NCBI GenBank assembly: GCA_004552725.1
Contig: SFNM01000007.1
Span: forward strand, 1-35,779
Reading direction: 5' to 3'
Origin: Bacteroidales bacterium
GTDB lineage: Bacteria; Bacteroidota; Bacteroidia; Bacteroidales; Muribaculaceae
Length of the DNA stretch: 35,779 nt
A program made the translations under genes and the position numbers. Each line of letters begins with the position of its first letter. The stretch's first letter is position 1. The notes beneath the pieces are model-generated. The model searched no databases. It had not been told where the DNA came from and saw nothing but the letters and a program-made list of their open reading frames with translations. Below, one piece after another: positions 8,654 to 16,707 of this stretch.

Positions 8654-9637
8654 TTATTGGGGTGTTTGCTGATTATCAGATGCTTCATCAAGGGCTTGTC
8701 GACGCTGGTCTTCGCGCTCGTATGCTTCGACGATGCGCTGCACCAAAGCGTGGCGAATGATGTCTTTTTTGCCAAATTCCACCTTTCCGATGCCCTCCAC
8801 GTCGCGCAAAACGCGCAATGCTTGCACCAATCCGGAGCCGACGCTACGAGGGAGGTCTATTTGGGTTATGTCGCCGGTGATAATCATCTTGGCGTTGCAA
8901 CCCAAGCGAGTGAGGAACATTTTTATTTGGTGGGTGGTGGTGTTTTGTGCTTCATCGAGCACGATGACAGCATCGCTGAGAGTGCGGCCGCGCATGAATG
9001 CCAACGGTGCTATCTGTATCACCTTGGCTTCCATGTACTCGCGTAGTTTCACAGCGGGAATCATATCTTCGAGGGCATCGTAGAGAGGCTGAAGGTATGG
9101 GTCGATTTTATCTTTCATGTCGCCGGGCAAGAAACCAAGTTTTTCGCCCGCTTCCACAGCCGGCCGCGATAGAATAATCTTCCTGACTTCCTTGTTTTTA
9201 AGAGCGCGGACGGCCAAGGCAATTGCCACGTAGGTTTTGCCCGTGCCGGCGGGTCCTAAAGCAAAAGTGAGGTCGTTTTTGGTAAATTCTTCGACCAAAC
9301 GCTGCTGGTTGGGAGTGCGCCCTTGGATAGGTTTGCCGTTGATGCCGTAGATTATCACGGAGTCTTTCTTCAACTCCTTGGGTGCTTGCCCTTTGATAAC
9401 ATCGATGATGGTGTCTTCGGGCAAAGAATTGTATTTGGCGGTATATTGCTCCAATTCTTTGATTTTTTGCTCAAATTCGGCAGTTTCGCTCTCTTCTCCG
9501 ATTACTTTAATGACGGAGCCGCGAGCGGTGATGCGCAATTTGGGGAACAAATTGCTGATAAGCCTCATATTGGAGTTGTTAACCCCATAGAACACCACGG
9601 GGTCGCAGTCGCTGATTATTACTGTGCGTTCGTTCAT
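8654..9637 (-). CDS. phoH: PhoH family ATPase
   Basis: A 327-residue PhoH-like P-loop protein. The Walker A motif GPAGTGKT lies at about 128-135 and the Walker B VIVLDEAQN at about 224-232. The N-terminal part (about 1-100) has the KH-like region usual for PhoH/PhoL. Proteins of this family are linked to RNA metabolism and ribosome quality or assembly, often next to ybeY; ybeY is not nearby here. It starts 19 nt after the SDR gene and precedes purC by 13 nt, so it is expected in the same transcript. The exact substrate is unknown. Confidence 0.93.
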   Translation of the reverse strand: MNERTVIISDCDPVVFYGVNNSNMRLISNLFPKLRITARGSVIKVIGEESETAEFEQKIKELEQYTAKYNSLPEDTIIDVIKGQAPKELKKDSVIIYGINGKPIQGRTPNQQRLVEEFTKNDLTFALGPAGTGKTYVAIALAVRALKNKEVRKIILSRPAVEAGEKLGFLPGDMKDKIDPYLQPLYDALEDMIPAVKLREYMEAKVIQIAPLAFMRGRTLSDAVIVLDEAQNTTTHQIKMFLTRLGCNAKMIITGDITQIDLPRSVGSGLVQALRVLRDVEGIGKVEFGKKDIIRHALVQRIVEAYEREDQRRQALDEASDNQQTPQ

Positions 9638-9656
9638 TCGAAATATTTGGGAGAGA

Positions 9657-10424
9657 TTACATAGCAGTTAATCCGCCGTCGACGGGATAAAGGGCGCCGG
9701 TGCAAAACGATGCTTGTGAAGAGGCCAAGAAATACACCAAAGCGGCCACTTCGTCGGCAGTGCCCATGCGTCCGCGCAAGAACAAGGCATCTTCGTCGGC
9801 GCGCAACTGCTCGGCCGAAGCCTCGGAATGAGCAGCCACCGAAGCGAAACATTTGTCGACTAAAGGGGTGTCGATGGTAGAGGGACAGACGGCATTGACG
9901 CGTATGCCTAAGTGGGCCAAGTCGATTGCAGCGGAGCGGGTTAGTTGGCCGAGAGCGCCTTTGGTGAGGCCATAGCCGAAATTGCCGGCCTTGCCGATGA
10001 AACATTGGTCGGAAGCATTAATCACCACGGAAGCGCCGTCGTCGGCGTTGGCCAAGAAAGGAATGGCAGCCTGGAGGGTGTTGACCGTGCCGACAATGTT
10101 GGTAGAAATCAACTCGTCCAACTCCTCGGCCGAAATGTCAATGACAGTGTTTTTGCGATGGATACCGGCATTGGCAAACACAGCATCAATGCCACCGAGG
10201 TCGTCGGCAGCCAACTCCAAAGCGGCATCTAAATCGGCACGGTTGCGAGTAGAGCCTTCAAAAAAGCAAACCGGCTCGGGCGACTCGATTTGATTAATCA
10301 AAGCCTTCGCCTCCTTTGGGTGGATATCCATAAAAGTGACGCGCCACCCCTCAGCGGCAAAGCGCTTTACAGCCGCAGCGCCGATGCCGGAGGCACCACC
10401 GGTGATAAATATAGTTTTTGCCAT
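9657..10424 (-). CDS. SDR family NAD(P)-dependent oxidoreductase
   Basis: A classical short-chain dehydrogenase/reductase of 255 residues. The cofactor loop TGGASGIG lies near the N-terminus, and the NAG motif is in VFANAGIH. The active site has the Ser region SVVINASDQ and the YGLTKGALG (YxxxK) pair. The C-terminus SFCTGALYPVDGG is the usual SDR ending. An acidic residue after strand 2 (FMDIH) suggests NAD rather than NADP. The substrate is not evident. The ATG at 10424 sits 15 nt after a near-perfect promoter -7 element; upstream in-frame codons overlap that promoter and are rejected. It is first in the phoH-purC-ubiE unit. Confidence 0.9.
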   Translation of the reverse strand: MAKTIFITGGASGIGAAAVKRFAAEGWRVTFMDIHPKEAKALINQIESPEPVCFFEGSTRNRADLDAALELAADDLGGIDAVFANAGIHRKNTVIDISAEELDELISTNIVGTVNTLQAAIPFLANADDGASVVINASDQCFIGKAGNFGYGLTKGALGQLTRSAAIDLAHLGIRVNAVCPSTIDTPLVDKCFASVAAHSEASAEQLRADEDALFLRGRMGTADEVAALVYFLASSQASFCTGALYPVDGGLTAM

Positions 10425-10439
10425 TTCCAAATTTTTCCA

Positions 10440-10471
10440 CAAAGTTACATAAAATCCGCCACCTATCCAAA
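10440..10471 (-). promoter_or_regulatory. Promoter of the SDR-phoH-purC unit
   Basis: On the minus strand TTTG (10471-10468), a 20-nt spacer and TAACTTTG (10447-10440) match the Bacteroidetes housekeeping promoter exactly. The -7 element ends only 15 nt before the SDR start codon, so the leader must be very short. Confidence 0.85.
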
Positions 10472-10607
10472 AAATCGCTCGACATCTCCATTTTTTATAG
10501 TTATCGAGTATGTATAATGTAAAATCTCGCACGTGGAAATTGTATTGTCCTACGTCATTATTTAAGGGTGGTGAAATTATTAAATTTTGTTAAAGTTGAG
10601 ATTGAGG

Positions 10608-10641
10608 CTTGACTCTACCCTTAGGGGAGGTGCTATCTTTG
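10608..10641 (+). promoter_or_regulatory. MerR-type promoter/operator of the merR-like gene
   Basis: A perfect -7 element TATCTTTG (10634-10641) is preceded by CTTG (10608-10611), with a 22-nt spacer instead of the usual 19-21. The spacer contains a palindrome centred at 10622, CTaCCCTtAGGGgAG (10615-10629), much like CTCCCCTAGGGGAG operators of MerR-family activators. An over-long spacer occupied by the operator is the hallmark of MerR promoters, so autoregulation is likely. Confidence 0.75.
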
Positions 10642-10661
10642 CAGTCGTAAATCATAACGTT

Positions 10662-11486
10662 ATGAGTAATTATCTGAAAATCGGAGAGTTCTCCCAATTG
10701 ATGCAAACTACGGTGAAAACGTTGCGTCTCTATGAGCAACGAGGACTGCTGATGCCGGCGAAAGTGGACGACTTCACCGGATATCGCTACTACACTGTGG
10801 ACCAAATGCAACGGCTCAACTCTATCCGCTCGCTCAAAAATCTCGGTTTCTCGCTCGATGAAATTCGCGACCTCTTCGACGATGATAACCATGTGCCGGA
10901 TAGCGACTGCGTAGCAGATAAACTGAGCCGGACCGAAGCGCAAATAACTGCTCTAATAGAGCGCCGGAACTTGCTTCAAAAGTGGCTCGACTCTCGCTTA
11001 AAATTTGAAAAAATGGAAAAATTCACAATCGAACCCCTACCTAAAATCATCGTGGCATCGCATCGCCGCATTATCGAAAACTACGACGCCTTGGGTCCGC
11101 TTTGCTACCAAGTAATCGGGCCGGAGATGCAACGCTTGGGCTGTAAATGTTCCCAACCGGGCTATTGCTTCACGGTGGAACATACCACCGAATATCGCCC
11201 CACCGACATCGACATCGAATATTGCGAACAGGTGGAAGAAGCACTCGCCGACTCGACTCTTATCAAATTCAAAACGCTGGAGGCGGTGCCAACGGCTCTG
11301 TGTGTGAAGCATAAAGGTCCTTACCGCGAATTTTATCGCTCGTACACCGAAGCGTTCCGCTTCATTGAACAACAGGGCTACCGCATCGTGGGTCAACCGC
11401 GCGCCTCATACATCGACGGGCCGTGGAACCAAGACGACGAAGCAACCTATTTGAGCATAATCCAAATTCCCGTGGAAAAAATCTAA
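10662..11486 (+). CDS. MerR family transcriptional regulator with GyrI-like effector domain
   Basis: A 274-residue BmrR-like activator. The N-terminal MerR helix-turn-helix reads YLKIGEFSQLMQTTVKTLR, then YEQRGLLMPA and the wing YRYYTVDQMQRLNSI. A coiled coil spans about 80-118. The C-terminal half is a GyrI-like/AraC effector-binding domain, with CVKHKGPYREFYRSYTEAF and a closing YLSIIQIPV strand. Such proteins sense small, often hydrophobic or cationic compounds and usually activate efflux or detoxification genes. The ATG at 10662 lies 20 nt after the -7 element. Its target beyond its own promoter may be the divergent SDR gene, which is inference only. A terminator follows. Confidence 0.93.
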   Translation: MSNYLKIGEFSQLMQTTVKTLRLYEQRGLLMPAKVDDFTGYRYYTVDQMQRLNSIRSLKNLGFSLDEIRDLFDDDNHVPDSDCVADKLSRTEAQITALIERRNLLQKWLDSRLKFEKMEKFTIEPLPKIIVASHRRIIENYDALGPLCYQVIGPEMQRLGCKCSQPGYCFTVEHTTEYRPTDIDIEYCEQVEEALADSTLIKFKTLEAVPTALCVKHKGPYREFYRSYTEAFRFIEQQGYRIVGQPRASYIDGPWNQDDEATYLSIIQIPVEKI

Positions 11487-11496
11487 TGCAAAATCA

Positions 11497-11534
11497 AGCG
11501 CCGGACAACAGATTGCATCCGGCGCTATTTTTTT
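11497..11534 (+). terminator. Terminator of the merR-like gene
   Basis: A perfect 9-bp stem (agcgccgga at 11497-11505 with tccggcgct at 11518-11526) and a 12-nt loop are followed by a run of seven T residues from 11528. It begins 10 nt after the merR stop codon. It reaches the end of the convergent response-regulator gene. Confidence 0.9.
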
Positions 11535-12216
11535 ATGCTAAACGATAGCCAACTCCGCTACGGTTCAATATAGTGATGCCGGCGGGCAATAATTTGCGAC
11601 GCAATCGCGATATGTTGGTATCGACCACGCGCGGATTGCTACCATCGCTTTCGGGCCATATCGTTTGAAGTATATCATTGCGCGATACATAAGAATCGGC
11701 GCGCATAAGCATTTCGAGCAGGGCTAATTCAGTGACAGACAACACAATATCGCCCGCAGCAGTGTAGGCCACGCGCCCTTCGAGGTCGAGGGTCAAAGCG
11801 CCATATTCCAACTTGTTATTGCTATCGTGGTCCGGCATTACTTGGCGACGGCGCAACAATGCGCGCACGCGTGCCAGCATTTCGCGCAGCGAAAACGGCT
11901 TACTCACACAATCATCGGCGCCTGCATCAAGAACAGAAACAACGGCTGCACCGGTTGCCGCAGCCGAGCAATATATAATATTCAGCGATGGATATCTATG
12001 TTTTATAATGCTTATTTCCGTTGCGGCCCTATATATATTAGGAATATCAATAATAAGCAAACAATATGCGCTAAGATTGATATTTTCAATGGTTTCTATA
12101 TCCGATTGATAATCCACAGCATATCCCTCGCTATGCAAATTCAAACGCAATGTTGAGGCTACACCACTGTCGGCATCGGCTATCAGTAAATTACATATAG
12201 AAACTTTTGAAATCAT
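11533..12216 (-). CDS. OmpR/PhoB-type response regulator without an adjacent kinase
   Basis: 227 residues from the ATG at 12216. The receiver domain (about 5-120) keeps the acidic pair Asp14/Asp16, the phosphoacceptor Asp57 (LLIIDIPN), Ser84 and Lys106 (SKPF). The C-terminal winged helix (about 130-225) has the usual SVTELALLEMLMRA, VVDTNISRLRRKL and GVGYRLA. The loop after Asp57 (IPNIYRAATE) lacks the usual LP-x-x-DG. No histidine kinase lies nearby, so it is an orphan here. The receiver half is noticeably richer in A+T than neighbouring genes. A start at 12291 is less likely because it would include the promoter. Confidence 0.9.
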   Translation of the reverse strand: MISKVSICNLLIADADSGVASTLRLNLHSEGYAVDYQSDIETIENINLSAYCLLIIDIPNIYRAATEISIIKHRYPSLNIIYCSAAATGAAVVSVLDAGADDCVSKPFSLREMLARVRALLRRRQVMPDHDSNNKLEYGALTLDLEGRVAYTAAGDIVLSVTELALLEMLMRADSYVSRNDILQTIWPESDGSNPRVVDTNISRLRRKLLPAGITILNRSGVGYRLA

Positions 12217-12235
12217 AGCAAAACAATTATTTTTG

Positions 12236-12267
12236 CAAATTAACCAATAATAATCCAAATACGCAAA
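12236..12267 (-). promoter_or_regulatory. Promoter of the response-regulator gene
   Basis: On the minus strand TTTG (12267-12264), a 20-nt spacer and TTAATTTG (12243-12236) make a one-mismatch Bacteroidetes promoter. The -7 element ends 19 nt before the chosen ATG, in keeping with the other short leaders in this window. Confidence 0.65.
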
Positions 12268-12345
12268 TATAATTGAAAATTCACTTATCAATTCAAGGCT
12301 GCTTCTTTTAAAATTTCAGCCAAAAGCAAAAGTAGTGTTTTTGCG

Positions 12346-12392
12346 AATGGTTAGCGAAATCTCACTTTTTTCTAGAGATTTCGCTCACCATT
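12346..12392 (-). terminator. Terminator-like hairpin after leuS
   Basis: The arms 12346-12363 (aatggttagcgaaatctc) and 12375-12392 pair over 18 bases with one mismatch around an 11-nt loop, 25 nt past the leuS stop. The T run beyond the stem on the minus strand is weak, so it may work as a processed 3' end or as an imperfect terminator. Confidence 0.65.
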
Positions 12393-12417
12393 TGGGGATT
12401 GCTATCGCCGGGTGGGG

Positions 12418-15192
12418 TTAGGCGATGACGATGTTGACTATTTTGTTGGGTACTACGATGACTTTTTTGACGGTTTTGCCTTCCATCCAGCGTACGGATT
12501 GGGGGTCGTTGAGAGCGAGTTGCTCAATCTGTTCACGCGAGGTTGAAGCATCGACGGTGAGGTTGAAGCGTGCTTTGCCATTGAAGGAGATGGCGTAGGT
12601 GACATTTGCACATCGGAGATAGTCTTCGTTGTGTTTGGGCCATGGTGCATCGCACACGGTGGTGGTGTGTCCCAGAGCAGTATGCCACAATTCTTCGGCC
12701 ACGTGCGGAGCAAAAGGCGCGATAAGCACGGGCAGAATGTCGAGCACTTGGCGCGAGGTGCATTTCTGCTTGGCCAACTCGTTGACGCAAATCATGAATG
12801 CCGACACCGAGGTGTTGTAGGAGAAGTTTTCGATGTCGAATGTCACTTTCTTGATGAGCGTGTGGATGGTGCGCAGGTTGTCGGCGGTGGGTTCAGCATC
12901 GTTCACAAGGAGTTGGTCACCTTTATAATAAAGGTTCCACATTTTCTTGATGAAGCGGTTTACGCCGTCGATGCCGTTGGTGTCCCAGGGCTTGGATTGC
13001 TCTATTGGACCGAGGAACATTTCATAAAGACGGAGAGTATCGGCACCGTAGCGTTCGACGATGTCGTCGGGGTTGACTACGTTGAACATCGACTTCGACA
13101 TTTTTTCTACAGCGTATCCGCACACATATTTGCCGTCTTCGAGTATAAATTCGGCATCTTTAAGGTCAGGACGCCAATTACGGAAGCCTTCGATGTCGAG
13201 CACATCGTTGTGCACCAAGTTGATGTCAACGCGGATGGGAGCCACCTCGTACTGATTGCGTAGGTTGTAACTTACGAATGTGTTGGTGTCTTTGATGCGA
13301 TAGGCGAAACTTGTGCGCCCTTGAATCATACCTTGGTTGATGAGTTTCTTGAAGGGTTCGTCTTCGCACACTACGCCGAGGTCGAATAAAAATTTGTTCC
13401 AGAAACGGCTGTAGATTAAGTGACCTGTGGCGTGTTCTGTACCGCCTACATAGAGGTCGACTTGACGCCAGTATTGATTTGCCTCGGGCGATACGAGCGC
13501 TTGGTCGTTGCGCGGGTCCATATATCGGATGTAGTATGCTGATGAACCTGCAAAACCGGGCATGGTGTTGAGTTCGAGTGGATAGCCTTCGGGTGTGCAC
13601 CAGTTTTTGGCGCGGCCAAGGGGCGGCTCGCCGGTTTCGGTAGGACGATATTCATCGATTTCTGGCAGCAACAAAGGCAGTTGGTCTTCGGTGAGCATCT
13701 GGGGAATACCATCCTTATAATAAACGGGGAAAGGTTCGCCCCAATAGCGTTGGCGCGAGAAGATGGCGTCGCGCAAGCGGAAGTTTACCTTCACGCGTCC
13801 AAGACCTTTCTCTTCGATGAAGCGTTTGGTTTTGGCGATAGCCTCTTTCACTTCAAGACCATTGAGATTGAGTTCCGGACCTTCGCTATTAATCATTTTA
13901 CCTTCTTTAGCGTCGAAACTTTCGGAGGAAACGTCGGCACCTTCAATCAGCGGGATGATAGGCAGGGAGAAAGCGCGAGCGAAAGCATAGTCACGGCTGT
14001 CGTGGGCGGGCACGGCCATAATGGCACCGGTGCCGTAACCTGCCAATACGTAGTCGCTCACATAGATAGGAATTTGCTTGCCGGAGAGGGGATTGATGGC
14101 GTAAGCGCCGGTGAAAACACCGCTCACTTTCTTTTCAATCATACGCTCGCGCTCGGTTTTATTCTTCACTTCGGCAATGTAGTCGGCCACGGCCTGGCGC
14201 TGCTCATCAGTGGTAACTTGGTCCACATAAACGCTTTCCGGAGCGAGTACCATAAAAGTAACGCCGAATATGGTATCGGCACGAGTGGTGAAAATTTCCA
14301 ATTCCACATCGCTATCAGCCACTTTGAAGCGCATTTCAGCACCTTCGCTGCGACCAATCCAGTTGCGTTGGGTTTCCTTGAGCGAGTCGGTCCAATCGAG
14401 ACGGTCGAGGCCGTCGAGCAGACGCTGAGCGTAAGCCGACACACGCAAGCACCATTGATACATCAATTTTTGTTCCACGGGGTGACCGCCGCGCACAGAC
14501 AAACCTTCGCTCACTTCGTCGTTGGCCAACACGGTGCCGAGAGCGGGACACCAGTTCACCATGGTGTTGCCGAGGTAAGCGATGCGATAGTTCATCAGCA
14601 CGTCGCTTTTTTGTTTTTCAGAAAAAGCGTTCCACTCAGCAGCTGAGAAAGAAAGTTCTTTGCCGGCAGCAGCGTTGATGCCCTCGGAGCCTTTGGCTTC
14701 GAAGTGCTTCACCAACTTTGCGATGGGTTCGGCCTTAGCAGTGGCTGTATTATAGAAGTGGTTGAACATTTGAATAAATGCCCATTGAGTCCACTTGTAA
14801 TATTGTGGGTCGCAAGTCCGAATTTCGCGGTTCCAATCGTAAGAGAAACCAATATTATCAAGTTGCTTACGATAGCGAGCGATGTTGTCGGTAGTAGTTT
14901 TCTCCGGGTGCTGACCGGTGAGAATAGCATATTGCTCGGCGGGAAGTCCGTAGGCATCGTAGCCCATAGGGTGGAGCACGTTGAAGCCTTGCAGACGTTT
15001 ATATCGAGAATAAATGTCGGAAGCGATGTAACCAAGCGGGTGACCAACGTGCAAACCGGCTCCCGAAGGATAAGGGAACATGTCGAGCACATAGTATTTA
15101 GGGCGCTTCGGATCAACCGTCGCAGCGTAAGTTTGGTCTTCTTTCCAGCGCTGCTGCCAGCGCTTTTCAATTTCTTTATGATTATATTCCAT
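12418..15192 (-). CDS. leuS: Leucyl-tRNA synthetase
   Basis: It charges tRNA-Leu with leucine. The 924-residue length is normal for the bacterial enzyme. The class I signature HVGH (HIGH box) is at about 48-51, following MFPYPSGAGL. The editing domain (CP1) has the TTRADTIFGVTF and GTGAIMAVPAHDSRD motifs. The KMSKS loop is at about 697-701, and an anticodon-binding domain follows. The ATG lies 15 nt after the nadA stop, so the two are probably cotranscribed. No truncation is seen. Confidence 0.98.
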   Translation of the reverse strand: MEYNHKEIEKRWQQRWKEDQTYAATVDPKRPKYYVLDMFPYPSGAGLHVGHPLGYIASDIYSRYKRLQGFNVLHPMGYDAYGLPAEQYAILTGQHPEKTTTDNIARYRKQLDNIGFSYDWNREIRTCDPQYYKWTQWAFIQMFNHFYNTATAKAEPIAKLVKHFEAKGSEGINAAAGKELSFSAAEWNAFSEKQKSDVLMNYRIAYLGNTMVNWCPALGTVLANDEVSEGLSVRGGHPVEQKLMYQWCLRVSAYAQRLLDGLDRLDWTDSLKETQRNWIGRSEGAEMRFKVADSDVELEIFTTRADTIFGVTFMVLAPESVYVDQVTTDEQRQAVADYIAEVKNKTERERMIEKKVSGVFTGAYAINPLSGKQIPIYVSDYVLAGYGTGAIMAVPAHDSRDYAFARAFSLPIIPLIEGADVSSESFDAKEGKMINSEGPELNLNGLEVKEAIAKTKRFIEEKGLGRVKVNFRLRDAIFSRQRYWGEPFPVYYKDGIPQMLTEDQLPLLLPEIDEYRPTETGEPPLGRAKNWCTPEGYPLELNTMPGFAGSSAYYIRYMDPRNDQALVSPEANQYWRQVDLYVGGTEHATGHLIYSRFWNKFLFDLGVVCEDEPFKKLINQGMIQGRTSFAYRIKDTNTFVSYNLRNQYEVAPIRVDINLVHNDVLDIEGFRNWRPDLKDAEFILEDGKYVCGYAVEKMSKSMFNVVNPDDIVERYGADTLRLYEMFLGPIEQSKPWDTNGIDGVNRFIKKMWNLYYKGDQLLVNDAEPTADNLRTIHTLIKKVTFDIENFSYNTSVSAFMICVNELAKQKCTSRQVLDILPVLIAPFAPHVAEELWHTALGHTTTVCDAPWPKHNEDYLRCANVTYAISFNGKARFNLTVDASTSREQIEQLALNDPQSVRWMEGKTVKKVIVVPNKIVNIVIA

Positions 15193-15207
15193 ATTAAATA
15201 GATGATT

Positions 15208-16158
15208 TCAAGAGAGTGAGAGCATACGCTCAATGGGACGGCGAGCACGCTCGGCCAATTCGGGGTCGATATTTACTTCGGGAGTTTCGTCGCGCAGACA
15301 GCGGTATAGTTTCTCCAAAGTGTTGAGTTTCATGAAAGCGCAGTCGTTGCAACCGCAAGTGGAGTCGTTAGGCGGAGCGGGAATGAACTCTTTGTCGGGA
15401 CAATCCTTCTTCATTTGGTGAATGATGCCACTTTCGGTAGCAACGATGAAGCGGCGAGCATTGCTCTCCTTGGCGTATGCCAAAAGTGCTGCGGTAGAAC
15501 CAACCTTGTCGGCAACCATCACCACTTGTTTGCGACATTCGGGATGTACCAACACGGGAGCATCGGGATATTGCTCCTTGAGTTGAAGTATTTTTTCTAG
15601 GGAGAATTTTTCGTGCACATGGCAAGCGCCATCCCATAAAACCATGTTTCGACCGGTAATGGAGTTGATGTAGTTGCCAAGATTACGGTCGGGGCCGAAG
15701 ATGATAGGTTGGTCTTGTGGGAAAGTGTCGATAATAGCACGAGCATTGCCCGAGGTGACCAACACATCAGTGAGTGCTTTCACACCAACGGAAGTGTTGA
15801 CATACGACACCACCATGTGGTCTGGATGAGCAGCGATGAATTTGGCAAACTCATCGGCCGGACAACTATCAGCCAAAGAGCAACCGGCATTTGCATCGGG
15901 CACCAACACCTTCTTATCGGGGCAAAGCAATTTGGCAGTTTCACCCATAAAGTAGACGCCACACAACACAATGATGCGGGCTTCTTTCAAAGTAGATGCA
16001 TAGCGAGCCAATGCCAACGAGTCACCAATGTGGTCGGCTATATCTTGAATGTCGCCTGTTTGGTAGTAGTGAGCCAAAACCACGGCATTTTTTTCCTTTT
16101 TGAGTCGCACTATTTCTTGTTTGAGTTGATCGGCGCTCATGGGGTTTTCAACATCCAT
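15208..16158 (-). CDS. nadA: Quinolinate synthase (NadA)
   Basis: It condenses iminoaspartate with dihydroxyacetone phosphate to quinolinate in NAD synthesis, using an oxygen-sensitive [4Fe-4S] cluster. The 316 residues begin the core with LAHYYQTGDIQDIADHIGDS. Likely cluster ligands are Cys93 (NAGCSLADSC), Cys179 (WDGACHVHE) and Cys268 or Cys270 (CGCNDCAF). The partner nadB is 8 kb away on the other strand, and nadC is not in the window. It leads the nadA-leuS pair. Its upstream gap is long and AT-rich, and the nearest exact -7 element lies about 215 nt upstream. Confidence 0.96.
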   Translation of the reverse strand: MDVENPMSADQLKQEIVRLKKEKNAVVLAHYYQTGDIQDIADHIGDSLALARYASTLKEARIIVLCGVYFMGETAKLLCPDKKVLVPDANAGCSLADSCPADEFAKFIAAHPDHMVVSYVNTSVGVKALTDVLVTSGNARAIIDTFPQDQPIIFGPDRNLGNYINSITGRNMVLWDGACHVHEKFSLEKILQLKEQYPDAPVLVHPECRKQVVMVADKVGSTAALLAYAKESNARRFIVATESGIIHQMKKDCPDKEFIPAPPNDSTCGCNDCAFMKLNTLEKLYRCLRDETPEVNIDPELAERARRPIERMLSLS

Positions 16159-16371
16159 TTTATTTTTATTTAATTTGTTTCAAAAAAAAATTTAAGACTT
16201 CAAAAAATCAAAGAATAATAATAGGTGTAGAAAAGTTTGATAACTTTTTACTGTTGTATTTGCAATTAAGGGTTATAAAATGCTATTAGGTGATTATCTA
16301 CAGCATTTCAACATACCTTATAATTGATAATCAGTAAAATTCAAACTTTATCAACACTATGTTTATAAGTG

Positions 16372-16379
16372 CAAAGTTA
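16372..16379 (-). promoter_or_regulatory. Possible -7 element for nadA
   Basis: TAACTTTG on the minus strand is an exact match to the -7 consensus, but no TTTG lies at the expected distance and the leader to nadA would be about 210 nt. It may be chance in AT-rich DNA. Confidence 0.3.
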
Positions 16380-16656
16380 ATAAATTCTTGCCGAATAAGC
16401 GCTCAATTTATGTATAAAAAGCATAATTTGCTATGTAAAAAGCGGTAAATAAAACCATCTAAGCAAAATAGGCCACAAAAATTGAACCTATTTTATCAAC
16501 ATTGACATTTATCATTGTCAACACTTTTTCAACATCTTATCAACACAAAAAATGAGAGAAAAAGATAAAGGGAAGCAGTTCGGCTTCCGCCTCACCACAG
16601 TACTCAAGGCGTAAAAAATTTCCTTGGCTATTTTTATGTACTTATAGTATATAAGC

Positions 16657-16689
16657 AAAAAAGGCGCGGAAAAGTTCTGCGCCTTTTTT
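16657..16689 (-). terminator. Terminator of the amylase gene (bidirectional)
   Basis: An 11-bp perfect inverted repeat (AAAAAAGGCGC at 16657-16667 with GCGCCTTTTTT at 16679-16689) is flanked by A and T runs, so it should work on both strands. It lies about 19 nt past the amylase stop. Confidence 0.9.
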
Positions 16690-16707
16690 GGAAGGGATGG
16701 TATGGAA

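Larger units (their letters stand above)
16159..16707. other. AT-rich gap with DnaA-box-like 9-mers, candidate replication origin
   Basis: No gene of normal size lies in this stretch of about 550 bases. TTATCAACA occurs three times (16348-16356, 16493-16501, 16537-16545) and TTATCTACA once (16294-16302). All are on the plus strand and one mismatch from the DnaA box TTATCCACA. Weaker relatives are TTGTCAACA (16515-16523) and TTTTCAACA (16526-16534). Between the boxes is a strongly AT-rich segment (about 16380-16460) that could be an unwinding element. Bacterial origins combine these features, but I cannot test skew or flanking conservation here. The gap also holds a terminator at its right end. 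Confidence 0.35.

Noticed and set aside
13681..14646. 321-codon open frame on the plus strand opposite leuS
   Set aside because: Antisense shadow of leuS, with no recognisable domain.
16641..16655. Small palindrome CTTATA-GTA-TATAAG
   Set aside because: Short and AT-only, next to a terminator; expected by chance in this AT-rich gap.
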